Shown here piece by piece: positions 8,938-16,181 of a stretch of DNA of 64,000 nt; positions within the stretch are counted from its first letter, which is position 1, and the number at the start of each line of letters is the position of its first letter. This DNA comes from an uncultured Parolsenella sp. (lineage in GTDB: Bacteria > Actinomycetota > Coriobacteriia > Coriobacteriales > Atopobiaceae). Below the pieces are notes generated by a model. It was not told the DNA's origin. It saw nothing but the letters and a program-made list of their open reading frames with translations, and ran no database searches. The DNA is taken from NCBI GenBank assembly GCA_934668375.1, contig CAKUNF010000008.1, positions 1 through 64,000 of the forward strand, in the 5' to 3' direction. Both the position numbers and the translations under genes were made by a program.

Positions 8938-9234
8938 ATGGCAGACACCGAGAACGCCGCCGCACCCGAGACCACGGCAGCGACCGACAAGGCCGCCAAG
9001 ATCGACCATCGCCTGCTCGAGGACGTGCTCGACGCCATCCGCCCGAGCTTCCAGGCAGACGGCGGAGACGTCGAGCTCATCGGCGTCGATGACGAGACGG
9101 GCGTCGTGACCATCGAGATGACGGGCGCCTGCGCCGCGTGCATGTTCGCGTCCTCCGACATCTCCGAGGGCATCGACACCATCATCAAGGAGCACGTCCC
9201 CGGCGTCACCGCGGTGCGCCCCGTGATGTACTAG
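8938..9234 (+). CDS. NifU C-terminal-domain Fe-S scaffold protein, first copy
   Basis: 98-residue protein consisting of a 25-residue Ala/Thr-rich lead-in and one NifU C-terminal (NfuA-like) domain. The phrase RPSFQADGGDVEL and the Cys pair C65/C68 in GACAACM are the hallmarks. Two such subunits together bind a [4Fe-4S] cluster and pass it to target enzymes. The ATG follows a GAGAGGGG site. A second, shorter homologue begins 42 bp downstream, and the pair precedes dcd. The Cys-rich U32 protein just upstream could be a client, but that is speculation from position. Confidence 0.88.
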   Translation: MADTENAAAPETTAATDKAAKIDHRLLEDVLDAIRPSFQADGGDVELIGVDDETGVVTIEMTGACAACMFASSDISEGIDTIIKEHVPGVTAVRPVMY

Positions 9235-9276
9235 CTGCGACTTCTTGGGCGCCCCGGCGCCCGGACGGGAGGGACC

Positions 9277-9510
9277 ATGGCGGTAGACGAGGATCTTCTC
9301 AAGGCCGTGCTCGATGCCGTGCGCCCGAGCCTTCAGGCAGACGGCGGCGACTGCGAGCTCGTGGGCGTGGACGAGAACGGCGTCGTGTCGCTCGAGCTCA
9401 CGGGTGCCTGCGCCGGTTGCTCGCTTTCTGACGTGACGCTGTCCCAGGGCATCGAGCGCGTGCTCAAGGACAACGTCCCGGGCGTCACTCGCGTGCAGGC
9501 GGTGATGTAG
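9277..9510 (+). CDS. NifU C-terminal-domain Fe-S scaffold protein, second copy
   Basis: 77 residues, a bare NifU C-terminal domain with RPSLQADGGDCEL and the Cys pair C45/C48 in GACAGCS. Close similarity to the preceding gene suggests tandem duplication followed by divergence: this copy has an additional Cys after GGD and lacks the N-terminal tail. The ribosome site is GGGAGG, 6 bp before ATG. Its TAG abuts the ATG of dcd with no gap, so the two are probably translationally coupled. The two copies could form a heterodimeric scaffold (inference). Confidence 0.87.
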   Translation: MAVDEDLLKAVLDAVRPSLQADGGDCELVGVDENGVVSLELTGACAGCSLSDVTLSQGIERVLKDNVPGVTRVQAVM

Positions 9511-10068
9511 ATGGTGCTCTCCGACCGCGACATCAAGCTCGAGCTCGCCCAGGGCCGCATCGTCATCGAGCCGCTCGACCTGGCAGACGTCCAGCCTGCC
9601 TCGGTGGACGTGCGCCTGGGCTCGAGCTTCAGGATCTTCCGCAACTCCACGCACACCTTCATCGACCCCACCACGGACCAGCCCGAGCTCACGGAGGCCA
9701 TCGAGGTCCCCGAGGGCGGCCAGTTCGTGTTGCATCCGGGCCAGTTCGTGCTCGGCACCACGCTCGAGCGCATCGCCGTGCCCGACGACATCCTCGGCAA
9801 GCTCGAGGGCAAGTCTACGCTCGGCCGCCTGGGCCTCATGATCCACTCCACGGCCGGCTACGTCGACCCGGGCTGGAACGGCGAGATCACCCTCGAGCTG
9901 TCCAACGTCGCGACGCTGCCCATCGTGCTGCATCCGGGCATGCGCATCGGGCAGATGTCGTTCGAGCGCATGTCGAGCCCGGCGGAGCGGCCGTACGGAT
10001 CTGCCGGCCTCGGCAGCCACTACCAGGGCCAACGCGGCGCCGCGGCTGCCCACACCCTCACGCGCTAG
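9511..10068 (+). CDS. dcd: dCTP deaminase, possibly dUMP-forming
   Basis: 185 residues, the usual Dcd length. It deaminates dCTP to supply dUMP for thymidylate synthesis. The trimeric dUTPase-fold signature is GKSTLGRLGLMIHSTAGYVD, followed by PGWNGEITLELSN. The Thr-Ala-Gly pattern and the conserved Glu of ITLELSN match the actinobacterial and archaeal enzymes, some of which are bifunctional (dCTP straight to dUMP). Which type this one is cannot be decided by eye. It starts directly at the stop of the upstream NifU-type gene. Confidence 0.93.
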   Translation: MVLSDRDIKLELAQGRIVIEPLDLADVQPASVDVRLGSSFRIFRNSTHTFIDPTTDQPELTEAIEVPEGGQFVLHPGQFVLGTTLERIAVPDDILGKLEGKSTLGRLGLMIHSTAGYVDPGWNGEITLELSNVATLPIVLHPGMRIGQMSFERMSSPAERPYGSAGLGSHYQGQRGAAAAHTLTR

Positions 10069-10164
10069 CCATTGGGCCCGTCCCCGCGACGGGCCTCGCC
10101 ATATCTGGTCGCTCCAGCGACCCCGCAAACCCACGTGGCCGCTTTGCGGCCGGAAGGGCACGAG

Positions 10165-10977
10165 ATGCTCAACGAGCTCTACCACAGCCTCAATCCCATC
10201 GCCTTCACCCTGGGCCCGCTTCAGGTCCACTGGTACGCGCTTGCCTACCTTGCGGGATTCGTCCTCGCGGGCGTCGTGGTGTATCGCGTGGCCAGGCACT
10301 GGGGCCTCGACCTCACGGCGGAGGACGTCACGAACGTCGTCGTGGGCATCGCCTGGGGCATCATCATCGGCGCGCGCCTGTTCTACGTCGTGTTCTATGG
10401 GGACGGCTACTACCTCGCCAACCCGCTCAAGGTCTTTGCGCTCGGCGAGGGCGGCATGAGCTTCCATGGCGGCTTCGTGGGCGCGCTCGTGGGCGGCGCC
10501 ATCATGTGCCGGGTCTGCCACATCTCCATCGCCAGCTTCTGCGACCTCGGCGTCATCGGCGCGCCGCTTGGCCTGTTCTTTGGCCGCTGCGCCAACTTCG
10601 TGAACGGCGAGTTGTGGGGCAAGCCCACGAACCTCCCCTGGGGCGTCGTGTTCGAGACGGGCGGAAGCGTGGCCCGCCATCCCAGCCAGCTGTACGAGGC
10701 CGTGCTCGAGGGTCTCGTCATCTTTGCCGTGCTGCTGTGGATGAGCCGCAGGCGCCCGGCGCGTCCGCAGGGCACGTTCATGGGGACGTTTCTCGTGCTC
10801 TATGGCGTGTTCCGATTCCTCATCGAGTTCGTGCGCGTGCCCGACGCCCAGCTCGGCTACCTGTTTGGCCCCATCACGATGGGCCAGCTGCTGAGCGTGC
10901 CGCTCATCGTGGCGGGCATCGTGGTGCTCGTGGCAGCGCATCGCGCGCGGCGGCCGCAGGTGGGCCACGTGTCGTAG
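10165..10977 (+). CDS. lgt: Prolipoprotein diacylglyceryl transferase
   Basis: 270-residue inner-membrane enzyme that transfers diacylglyceryl from phosphatidylglycerol to the lipobox Cys of prolipoproteins. About seven membrane segments are visible. The family signature GRCANFVNGELWG lies near residues 145-157, preceded by the GGMSFHGG loop, with HPSQLYEA after it. The chosen start ATG has a GGAAGGG site 6 bp upstream. An upstream in-frame ATG at 10072 would add 31 residues that do not resemble the family. A likely client, a lipobox-bearing solute-binding protein, is at 39883. Confidence 0.95.
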   Translation: MLNELYHSLNPIAFTLGPLQVHWYALAYLAGFVLAGVVVYRVARHWGLDLTAEDVTNVVVGIAWGIIIGARLFYVVFYGDGYYLANPLKVFALGEGGMSFHGGFVGALVGGAIMCRVCHISIASFCDLGVIGAPLGLFFGRCANFVNGELWGKPTNLPWGVVFETGGSVARHPSQLYEAVLEGLVIFAVLLWMSRRRPARPQGTFMGTFLVLYGVFRFLIEFVRVPDAQLGYLFGPITMGQLLSVPLIVAGIVVLVAAHRARRPQVGHVS

Positions 10978-10994
10978 CAAGGCGTCCGGTGCCC

Positions 10995-11025
10995 GTGCCC
11001 AAAAGTCTTTGAGACCTTTGGGCAC
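10995..11025 (+). terminator. Hairpin after lgt, probable terminator without U-tract
   Basis: GTGCCCAAA and TTTGGGCAC arms enclose an inner GTCT/AGAC stem with a 3-nt loop. No T-run follows, so it may terminate weakly or protect the 3' end. Confidence 0.45.
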
Positions 11026-11068
11026 CCTCGCATGCAGGTCATGCGAGAAAAGGGCTAATATAAGCAAG

Positions 11069-11098
11069 TTGCGTGCATGTGCCGCTTTGGCGTATGCT
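11069..11098 (+). promoter_or_regulatory. Candidate promoter for yebC-type gene
   Basis: TTGCGT, 18 bp spacer, TATGCT. It sits 73 bp upstream of the start at 11171 and downstream of the lgt hairpin. Pattern match only. Confidence 0.4.
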
Positions 11099-11170
11099 CA
11101 CGCAGTCTAGCTAGAGGTCTTGCGCGCCAGCCACAGGGACGGGCGCGCTGCGGCAAGTAAGGAGACGTGC

Positions 11171-11971
11171 ATGTCCGGACACTCCAAGTGGGCAACCACC
11201 AAGCATCGTAAGGGCGCGCAGGACGCCAAGCGCTCTGCCCTGTTCTCGAAGCTCTCTCGTAACATCACCGTTGCTGCCAAGCTCGGCGGCGACCCGCTTC
11301 CCGAGAACAACGCCTCGCTCGCCGCGGCCGTGGCCAAGGCCCGCATGTCCTCCATGCCCAAGGACCGCATCAAGGCCGCCATCGACAAGGCCTTTGGCGC
11401 CGGTGCCGATGCCGCCGTCTACTCCGAGGTCACCTACGAGGGCTATGGCCCCGCTGGCGTCGCCGTCTACGTTGACTGCTTGACGGACAACAAGAACCGC
11501 ACCGCGGCCGACGTCCGCTCCGCCTTCACGCACTCCGGCGGCTCGCTGGGCACCACGGGCTCCGTGGCCTTCCAGTTCGAGCGCAAGGGCTCCATCGCCG
11601 TCGACAAGGTCATCAAGTCCGACGACAAGAAGGTCGCCGACAAGGAGAACGCCGTCGACGAGGACGAGTTCATGATGGCCGTTGCCGAGGCTGGCGGAGA
11701 CGACTACGAGGACGCCGGCGAGGAGTGGGTCGTCTGGACGGCCTACGACAAGATGCAGGAGGTCCAGAAGGGTCTCGAGGCCCAGGGCATCGAGGTCAAG
11801 GGCTCCGAGCTCACCATGGTCCCCACCACCCCGACGCAGGTTTCCGCCGCCGACGCCAAGAAGGTCCAGCGCCTCGTTGACCGCCTCGAGGAGCTCGAGG
11901 ACGTGCAGAACGTCTACCACACCATGGAGATGACCGACGAGGTCGTCGCCGCTCTGGAGGAGGACGAGTAG
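11171..11971 (+). CDS. YebC/PmpR family protein
   Basis: 266 residues, near the family's usual 240-250. It opens with the diagnostic SGHSKWATTKHRKGAQDAKR. The middle shows YEGYGPAGVA and LTDNKNRTAADVRSAF, and an acidic tail (EEDE) closes the chain. Family members were annotated as transcriptional regulators, and recent work on relatives points to a role in translation of proline-rich stretches, so the function is left open. There is an insertion of about 15 charged residues (KVIKSDDKKVADKENAVDED) relative to typical members. The ribosome site AAGGAG precedes ATG. It appears monocistronic, with a terminator-like hairpin at 12074. Confidence 0.92.
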   Translation: MSGHSKWATTKHRKGAQDAKRSALFSKLSRNITVAAKLGGDPLPENNASLAAAVAKARMSSMPKDRIKAAIDKAFGAGADAAVYSEVTYEGYGPAGVAVYVDCLTDNKNRTAADVRSAFTHSGGSLGTTGSVAFQFERKGSIAVDKVIKSDDKKVADKENAVDEDEFMMAVAEAGGDDYEDAGEEWVVWTAYDKMQEVQKGLEAQGIEVKGSELTMVPTTPTQVSAADAKKVQRLVDRLEELEDVQNVYHTMEMTDEVVAALEEDE

Positions 11972-12073
11972 GGCAGCCGCCTCTCGTTCGCGCGGTGCTT
12001 CGCCGCGCGCGACTCCAAGCGAGCCTCGTGCCGAGGAATTCGTGTCCGGCATTCGGGGTATCCTAGTGCCAAC

Positions 12074-12103
12074 GCGCCCTGGTCGTCAGGCCGGGGCGCT
12101 TTT
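12074..12103 (+). terminator. Terminator between yebC-type gene and amaP
   Basis: GCGCCCTGG pairs with CCGGGGCGC (one mismatch) around an 8-nt loop, then TTTT. It ends about 20 bp before the next start, so it may act as an attenuator for the envelope cluster. Confidence 0.6.
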
Positions 12104-12123
12104 CTATCCGAGGGAGAGGTCTC

Positions 12124-12783
12124 ATGGGCGGTTTCAGACGCTTCATCCTGTTCGTGTTCTCGCTTGCGGGCATCGCGTGCCTCGCGGCGCTCGCGCTGCC
12201 GTGGTTTGGCCTGTTCCCCGATGAGATCGCGATGCTCGAGAGCTATGACGGCTACGTCGTCGCCGTGGAGGTCTGCCTGGCCATGACCGGCGCGTGGCTC
12301 GCCTTCGAGCTGCTGCGCTCGCTTTTCAGTCGCCGCCGCCGAGAGGCCATCTCCGTCATGGACGTGGACGGCGGCGCCATCACCGTCACGAAGAGCGCCG
12401 TTGCCTCGCAGGCCGGCCACATCGTGGAGGCGCTCGGCGTGGGCACCGCGCGCAGCGTGGAGGTCTCTGCCTCGCGCGCAGGCGTCGTGCGCGTTGACGT
12501 CAAGGTGACGCCGTACGAGTCCATCGACGTCACGGACGAGGCGCCCACGCTGCACGAGGGCCTCGTCGCGGGCCTCACGGCCATGGTGGGCGAGCACCTC
12601 GGCGCCGTGAACGTCGAGTTCCTCGAGCCGCAGCACGCCTCGTCCCTTGTCATGCTTGATGAGGGCGATGAAGACGACGAGGGCACTGAGACCGACGAGG
12701 GCACTGAGACCGACGAGGGCGTCGAGAACGACGGCGCCACGGGCGACATCACGATCCCGATGAACGTCGAGAGGGAGGCGTGA
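12124..12783 (+). CDS. amaP: Alkaline shock response membrane anchor protein AmaP-like
   Basis: 219 residues with two membrane segments (about residues 6-26 and 48-68). A basic stretch FSRRRRE and a soluble cytoplasmic domain resembling the Asp23/Gls24 fold follow. The C-terminus is highly acidic and holds a six-residue repeat EGTETD, encoded by 18 bp tandem units starting at 12676. AmaP tethers Asp23 to the membrane in staphylococci. Here it is followed by a DUF2273 gene and an Asp23 homologue, the classic trio. The ribosome site GGGAGAGG lies just upstream. The repeat could vary in copy number between strains. Confidence 0.85.
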   Translation: MGGFRRFILFVFSLAGIACLAALALPWFGLFPDEIAMLESYDGYVVAVEVCLAMTGAWLAFELLRSLFSRRRREAISVMDVDGGAITVTKSAVASQAGHIVEALGVGTARSVEVSASRAGVVRVDVKVTPYESIDVTDEAPTLHEGLVAGLTAMVGEHLGAVNVEFLEPQHASSLVMLDEGDEDDEGTETDEGTETDEGVENDGATGDITIPMNVEREA

Positions 12784-12788
12784 GCCCC

Positions 12789-13169
12789 ATGGCAACCGAC
12801 AAGGTACAGGCCCGCATAGAGCAGGCGCCCCGTACGGCACCCGCGGCAGAGCCCGCGACGCAGCCCGTCTCGGAGGCCGGAGCGGCCCCGACCCCCAGCG
12901 CCGCGGAAGCCGCATCACAGGCACGGGCCCCGCAGCCGGGCACGTGGATGCGCTTCTCGGCATGGTTCTCCTCGGCGTTCCCGCACAGCCGCAATGCGGT
13001 CATCGGTGGCGTGTGCGGCCTTGTCGTGGCCCTGCTGCTGTTCACGATCGGCCTGTTCAAGACGCTCGTCATCGCGGCGCTCGTCACGATCGGCGTGGCG
13101 TGCGGCCAGTACGCAGACGGAGACCCCAAGCTCGTGAACCTTGTTCGCGAGCTCATGAAGCGCCGCTAG
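12789..13169 (+). CDS. DUF2273 small membrane protein of the Asp23 cluster
   Basis: 126 residues. The first 55 are a low-complexity Ala/Pro/Glu tail. Then comes a DUF2273-type core with two membrane segments, NAVIGGVCGLVVALLLFTIG and a second one continuing LVIAALVTIGVACG, ending in a basic KRR. DUF2273 proteins sit between amaP and asp23 genes in Gram-positives and are thought to help localise Asp23. ATG 12789 is chosen because the GAGGGAGG site sits about 10 bp upstream. A GTG at 12780, overlapping the amaP stop, would be too close to it. The 55-residue tail is long for the family. Confidence 0.8.
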   Translation: MATDKVQARIEQAPRTAPAAEPATQPVSEAGAAPTPSAAEAASQARAPQPGTWMRFSAWFSSAFPHSRNAVIGGVCGLVVALLLFTIGLFKTLVIAALVTIGVACGQYADGDPKLVNLVRELMKRR

Positions 13170-13236
13170 CCGCCAGGCGGGCGAGCGCGGGCGCAGCCAG
13201 GAAAAGGGACCCACCCCAGTGAGGATTGGAGTCAGC

Positions 13237-13767
13237 ATGAGCACGAAGGCAACTACGCAGGACGAGGTCGTGGAGCAGGCGCCCGTCGCCGAGGCCCCCG
13301 AGGAGGACTCCACGGGCACCCTGGCAACGAACGACTCCGGCGACCTCATGTACTCGGACGCCGACGAGGACCTCGACAGCGAGGACTCGCTCACGTTCTC
13401 CAACGGAGTCATAGAGAAGATCGTCGCCATCTCCGTCCGCGACGTGCCGGGCGTGCTCGGCATGAAGGGCGGTTTCATCAACCGCGTCCAGGAGACGTTT
13501 GGCGCCTCGGACCCCACGAAGGGCGTCTCGGTGGAGGTCATGCCCGACAGCTCCGTGCGCGTGAACATCTCCGTGCTCATCGAGTACGGCGCCTATGCCC
13601 CGCAGGTGTTCGAGGATGTCAAGAAGGTCGTCGTGAAGCAGGTCGCGGGCATGACGGGCCTGGAGGTGGGAGGCGTCAACCTGCGCATCGAGGACGTGCT
13701 CACGCCCGAGGAGTACGAGCGCATGCAGGGCGTTCCCGACGCCGACGAAGCCGAGCCGGAGGAGTAG
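13237..13767 (+). CDS. Asp23/Gls24 family envelope stress response protein
   Basis: 176 residues. A disordered, acidic N-terminal tail of about 60 residues precedes the Asp23/Gls24 domain. That domain starts at FSNGVIEKIVAISVRDVPGV and continues with VRVNISVLIEYGAYAPQVFEDV and VAGMTGLEVGGVNLRIEDV. These proteins accumulate beneath the membrane and protect the cell envelope under alkaline or antibiotic stress. A GGAG ribosome site 5 bp before ATG 13237 supports this start over the GTG at 13219. The stop lies 3 bp before murT, so stress protein and peptidoglycan amidation appear to be one transcript. Confidence 0.92.
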   Translation: MSTKATTQDEVVEQAPVAEAPEEDSTGTLATNDSGDLMYSDADEDLDSEDSLTFSNGVIEKIVAISVRDVPGVLGMKGGFINRVQETFGASDPTKGVSVEVMPDSSVRVNISVLIEYGAYAPQVFEDVKKVVVKQVAGMTGLEVGGVNLRIEDVLTPEEYERMQGVPDADEAEPEE

Positions 13768-13770
13768 CGC

Positions 13771-15147
13771 GTGAGCCTGAGAAGCTCCATAGCGAGGGGT
13801 GCCGGGCGCCTCACGGCCGGCGTGCTGCACGCCGCGGGCCACTCCGCCTCCCAGCTGCCGGGACGCGTGGCCCTCGCGCTTGACCCGCACGCCATCGCGG
13901 ACATGGCGCCCAAGCTCTCGCAGGGCGCCATCGTCGTGTGCGGCACGAACGGCAAGACGACGACGAACAACGTGCTCGCGAGTGCCATCGAGCAGGGCGG
14001 CGCGCGCGTGCTGTGCAACCGCGCCGGCGCGAACATGGCGCCCGGCGTTGCCGCGGCGCTGCTCCCGGGCTCGTCTGCGGACTGGGCCGTCATCGAGGCC
14101 GATGAGCTGTCCACCATCAACATCCTGCCCGAGCTGCGCCCGCGCTACCTCGTGCTGCTCAACCTGTTCCGGGACCAGCTCGACCGCGCCGGCGAGATCG
14201 ACCGCGTGCAGGACGTCATCGCAAGCGCGCTTGCCGCCTCGCCCGAGACCACGCTTGTTGCCTGCGGCGACGACCCGCTCGTCATGGGCGTGGCGCATCG
14301 CGCGCGTAAGGCCGGCACCCGCGTGCTCACGTTTGGCATCGGCGAGGACCTCCACCTGCCCGCGGACCGCGTGCCCGAGGCGCGCTTCTGCCAGGTGTGC
14401 GGCGCCGAGCTCGAGTACGACTACCGCGCCTATGCCCAGCTGGGCGCCTTCCGCTGCCCCAAGGGTGACTTCTGCCGTCCCTCGCTCGACTGGCAGGCCA
14501 CGGGCGTCGAGGTGGGCCGCACGGGCGTGAGCTTCACCGTGAGCGGCCGGGGCCTGGACGCGCCCGTTCGCATCAGCGCGAGCTTTGGCGGCGTCTACAT
14601 GGTCTACAACCTCATGGCCGCGTTCGTGGGCGCTCACCTTGCCGGCGTCGATGCGGTGAGCTTCCAGCGAACGGTTGACGAGTACCATCCGGAGAACGGC
14701 CGCCTGCAGCGCTTTTCCGTTGACGGCCGCGAGGTCGTGCTCAACCTCGCCAAGAACCCCACGGGCTTTAACCAGAACATCTCGCTCATGCTCGCGGACG
14801 AGCGCAGGAAGGCGGCCTTCTTCGTCATCAACGACGACTACAACGACGGCAAGGACATCTCCTGGATCTGGGACGTGGACTTCGAGCGCCTCGCCGTGGG
14901 CGCGCCCAAGAAGGGCGGCGTGGTCGAGGAGGGCGACCTTGCCGTTGTCGCCGGTGGCCACCGCGCCGAGGACGTGCGCGTGCGCATGAAGTACTCGGGC
15001 ATCACGGCACCTATTGCCCATACGGTCCGCGAGGCGCTCGACGCCGTTGCCGGGCTGCCGCTTGACGAGCCGCTGTACGTGCTGACGAACTACTCGGCGC
15101 TGTGGCCGGCCAAGGCCGAGCTCGAGAAGATGGGGGAGCGCCTGTGA
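13771..15147 (+). CDS. murT: Lipid II isoglutaminyl synthase, MurT subunit
   Basis: 458 residues. MurT binds lipid II and ATP and, with GatD, amidates the D-Glu of the stem peptide to D-isoglutamine. The Mur-ligase P-loop GTNGKTTT is at residues 58-65. A Cys4 zinc-ribbon insertion (CQVCG, then RCPKGDFC) sits near 207-235. The C-terminal DUF1727 domain carries DDYNDGKDISWIWDVDF, including the Asp thought to activate ammonia. The GTG start lies 3 bp after the Asp23 gene. The end overlaps gatD by 4 bp. In other actinobacteria murT-gatD stands apart from asp23, so the linkage here is of note. Confidence 0.95.
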   Translation: MSLRSSIARGAGRLTAGVLHAAGHSASQLPGRVALALDPHAIADMAPKLSQGAIVVCGTNGKTTTNNVLASAIEQGGARVLCNRAGANMAPGVAAALLPGSSADWAVIEADELSTINILPELRPRYLVLLNLFRDQLDRAGEIDRVQDVIASALAASPETTLVACGDDPLVMGVAHRARKAGTRVLTFGIGEDLHLPADRVPEARFCQVCGAELEYDYRAYAQLGAFRCPKGDFCRPSLDWQATGVEVGRTGVSFTVSGRGLDAPVRISASFGGVYMVYNLMAAFVGAHLAGVDAVSFQRTVDEYHPENGRLQRFSVDGREVVLNLAKNPTGFNQNISLMLADERRKAAFFVINDDYNDGKDISWIWDVDFERLAVGAPKKGGVVEEGDLAVVAGGHRAEDVRVRMKYSGITAPIAHTVREALDAVAGLPLDEPLYVLTNYSALWPAKAELEKMGERL

Positions 15148-15887
15148 GCGAGAGGACCCTGCGCATAGCGCATCTCTATCCGGAGCTGCTGAACCTCTAC
15201 GGAGACGGCGGCAACATCCTCGTGCTGCGCAAGCGCCTGGAGTGGCGCGGCATCGGCTGCGAGGTCCAGGAGGTGCACGTCGACGACCGCCCGAGCTTCT
15301 CGGACGTGGACATCGCGTTCATCGGTGGCGGTTCGGACCGCGAGCAGCGCATCGTGTGCGAGCACCTGCTTGCTGAGCGCGCCGAGCTCGCGGCCTACGT
15401 CGAGGACGGTGGCGTGCTCGCGGCCGTCTGCGGCGGCTACCAGCTGCTGGGCCACTCCTACCTCATGGGGGACGAGCTGGTCGAGGGCCTGTCGCTCGTG
15501 GACCTGTACACGGACCGCGGCAGCCCGCGCCTCATCGGAAACATCGCCATCGAGAGCCGCATCTCGGAGCGTCCCATCGTGGGCTACGAGAACCACGGCG
15601 GGCGCACGCACCTGGGCGAGGGCGTGGAGCCGCTCGGGCGCGTCGTGCACGGGCATGGCAACGACGGCGAGAGCGGCTACGAGGGCTGCCTGTACAAGAA
15701 CGTCGTGGGCACCTACATCCACGGTCCGCTGCTGCCCAAGAACCCCGGCGTGGCCGACTACCTCATTTCGCGCGCCCTCGAGCTCAAGTACGGCAACGGC
15801 TCGCTCGAGCCGCTCGACGATGCCTTTGAGCTGGCCGCCAACGACGCCATGCACCAGCGCCTCATCTCCGGCGAGGAGAAGGAATAG
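15144..15887 (+). CDS. gatD: Lipid II isoglutaminyl synthase, GatD glutaminase subunit
   Basis: 247 residues, a CobB/CobQ-like class I glutamine amidotransferase that hydrolyses glutamine and feeds ammonia to MurT. The nucleophile is C96 in AVCGGYQLLG and the partner H193 is in TYIHGPLLPKNP. The early IAHLYPELLNLYGDGGN matches GatD proteins. Its GTG start overlaps the murT stop (GTGA), the usual coupling for a one-to-one complex. GGGGGAG lies 7 bp upstream. It is the last gene of the cluster that begins at 12124. A 294 bp gap with a long hairpin follows. Confidence 0.95.
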   Translation: MSERTLRIAHLYPELLNLYGDGGNILVLRKRLEWRGIGCEVQEVHVDDRPSFSDVDIAFIGGGSDREQRIVCEHLLAERAELAAYVEDGGVLAAVCGGYQLLGHSYLMGDELVEGLSLVDLYTDRGSPRLIGNIAIESRISERPIVGYENHGGRTHLGEGVEPLGRVVHGHGNDGESGYEGCLYKNVVGTYIHGPLLPKNPGVADYLISRALELKYGNGSLEPLDDAFELAANDAMHQRLISGEEKE

Positions 15888-15948
15888 CTGATTTCGCACG
15901 GGCCTCGCACGGCCATGCGCGCAACCGAATAACACGCAGGAACGCAAA

Positions 15949-16008
15949 CGCTACGGTTTGACCACTTGCTGCCCCACCTGGGGCTCGACAAGTGCGCAAT
16001 CCGTAGCG
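15949..16008. other. Long imperfect hairpin upstream of exosortase locus
   Basis: Arms of 20 bp (CGCTACGGTTTGACCACTTG against the complement of 15989-16008, three mismatches) enclose a nested GCCCC/GGGGC hairpin. No T-run follows on either strand. It lies in the 294 bp gap 15888-16181 between gatD and the secreted-protein gene. A TATACT -10-like box is at 16135-16140. It could be a leader structure, a processed small RNA or a weak terminator for gatD. Confidence 0.5.
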
Positions 16009-16181
16009 CTTGTCGCGTCGCGATGCGTTGGCGGCCGCAGATGGCGACGCGTTGGGCGGTGGCCGTCGTGCGGGCGCTTCTGCTTGTCTCGTATTCAGGC
16101 TTGTCGGAATTTATGCAAAAGCCAGCTGGGGGCCTATACTTATACATTTGGACGATGAACGCATGTGGCGAAAGGCCAGGC

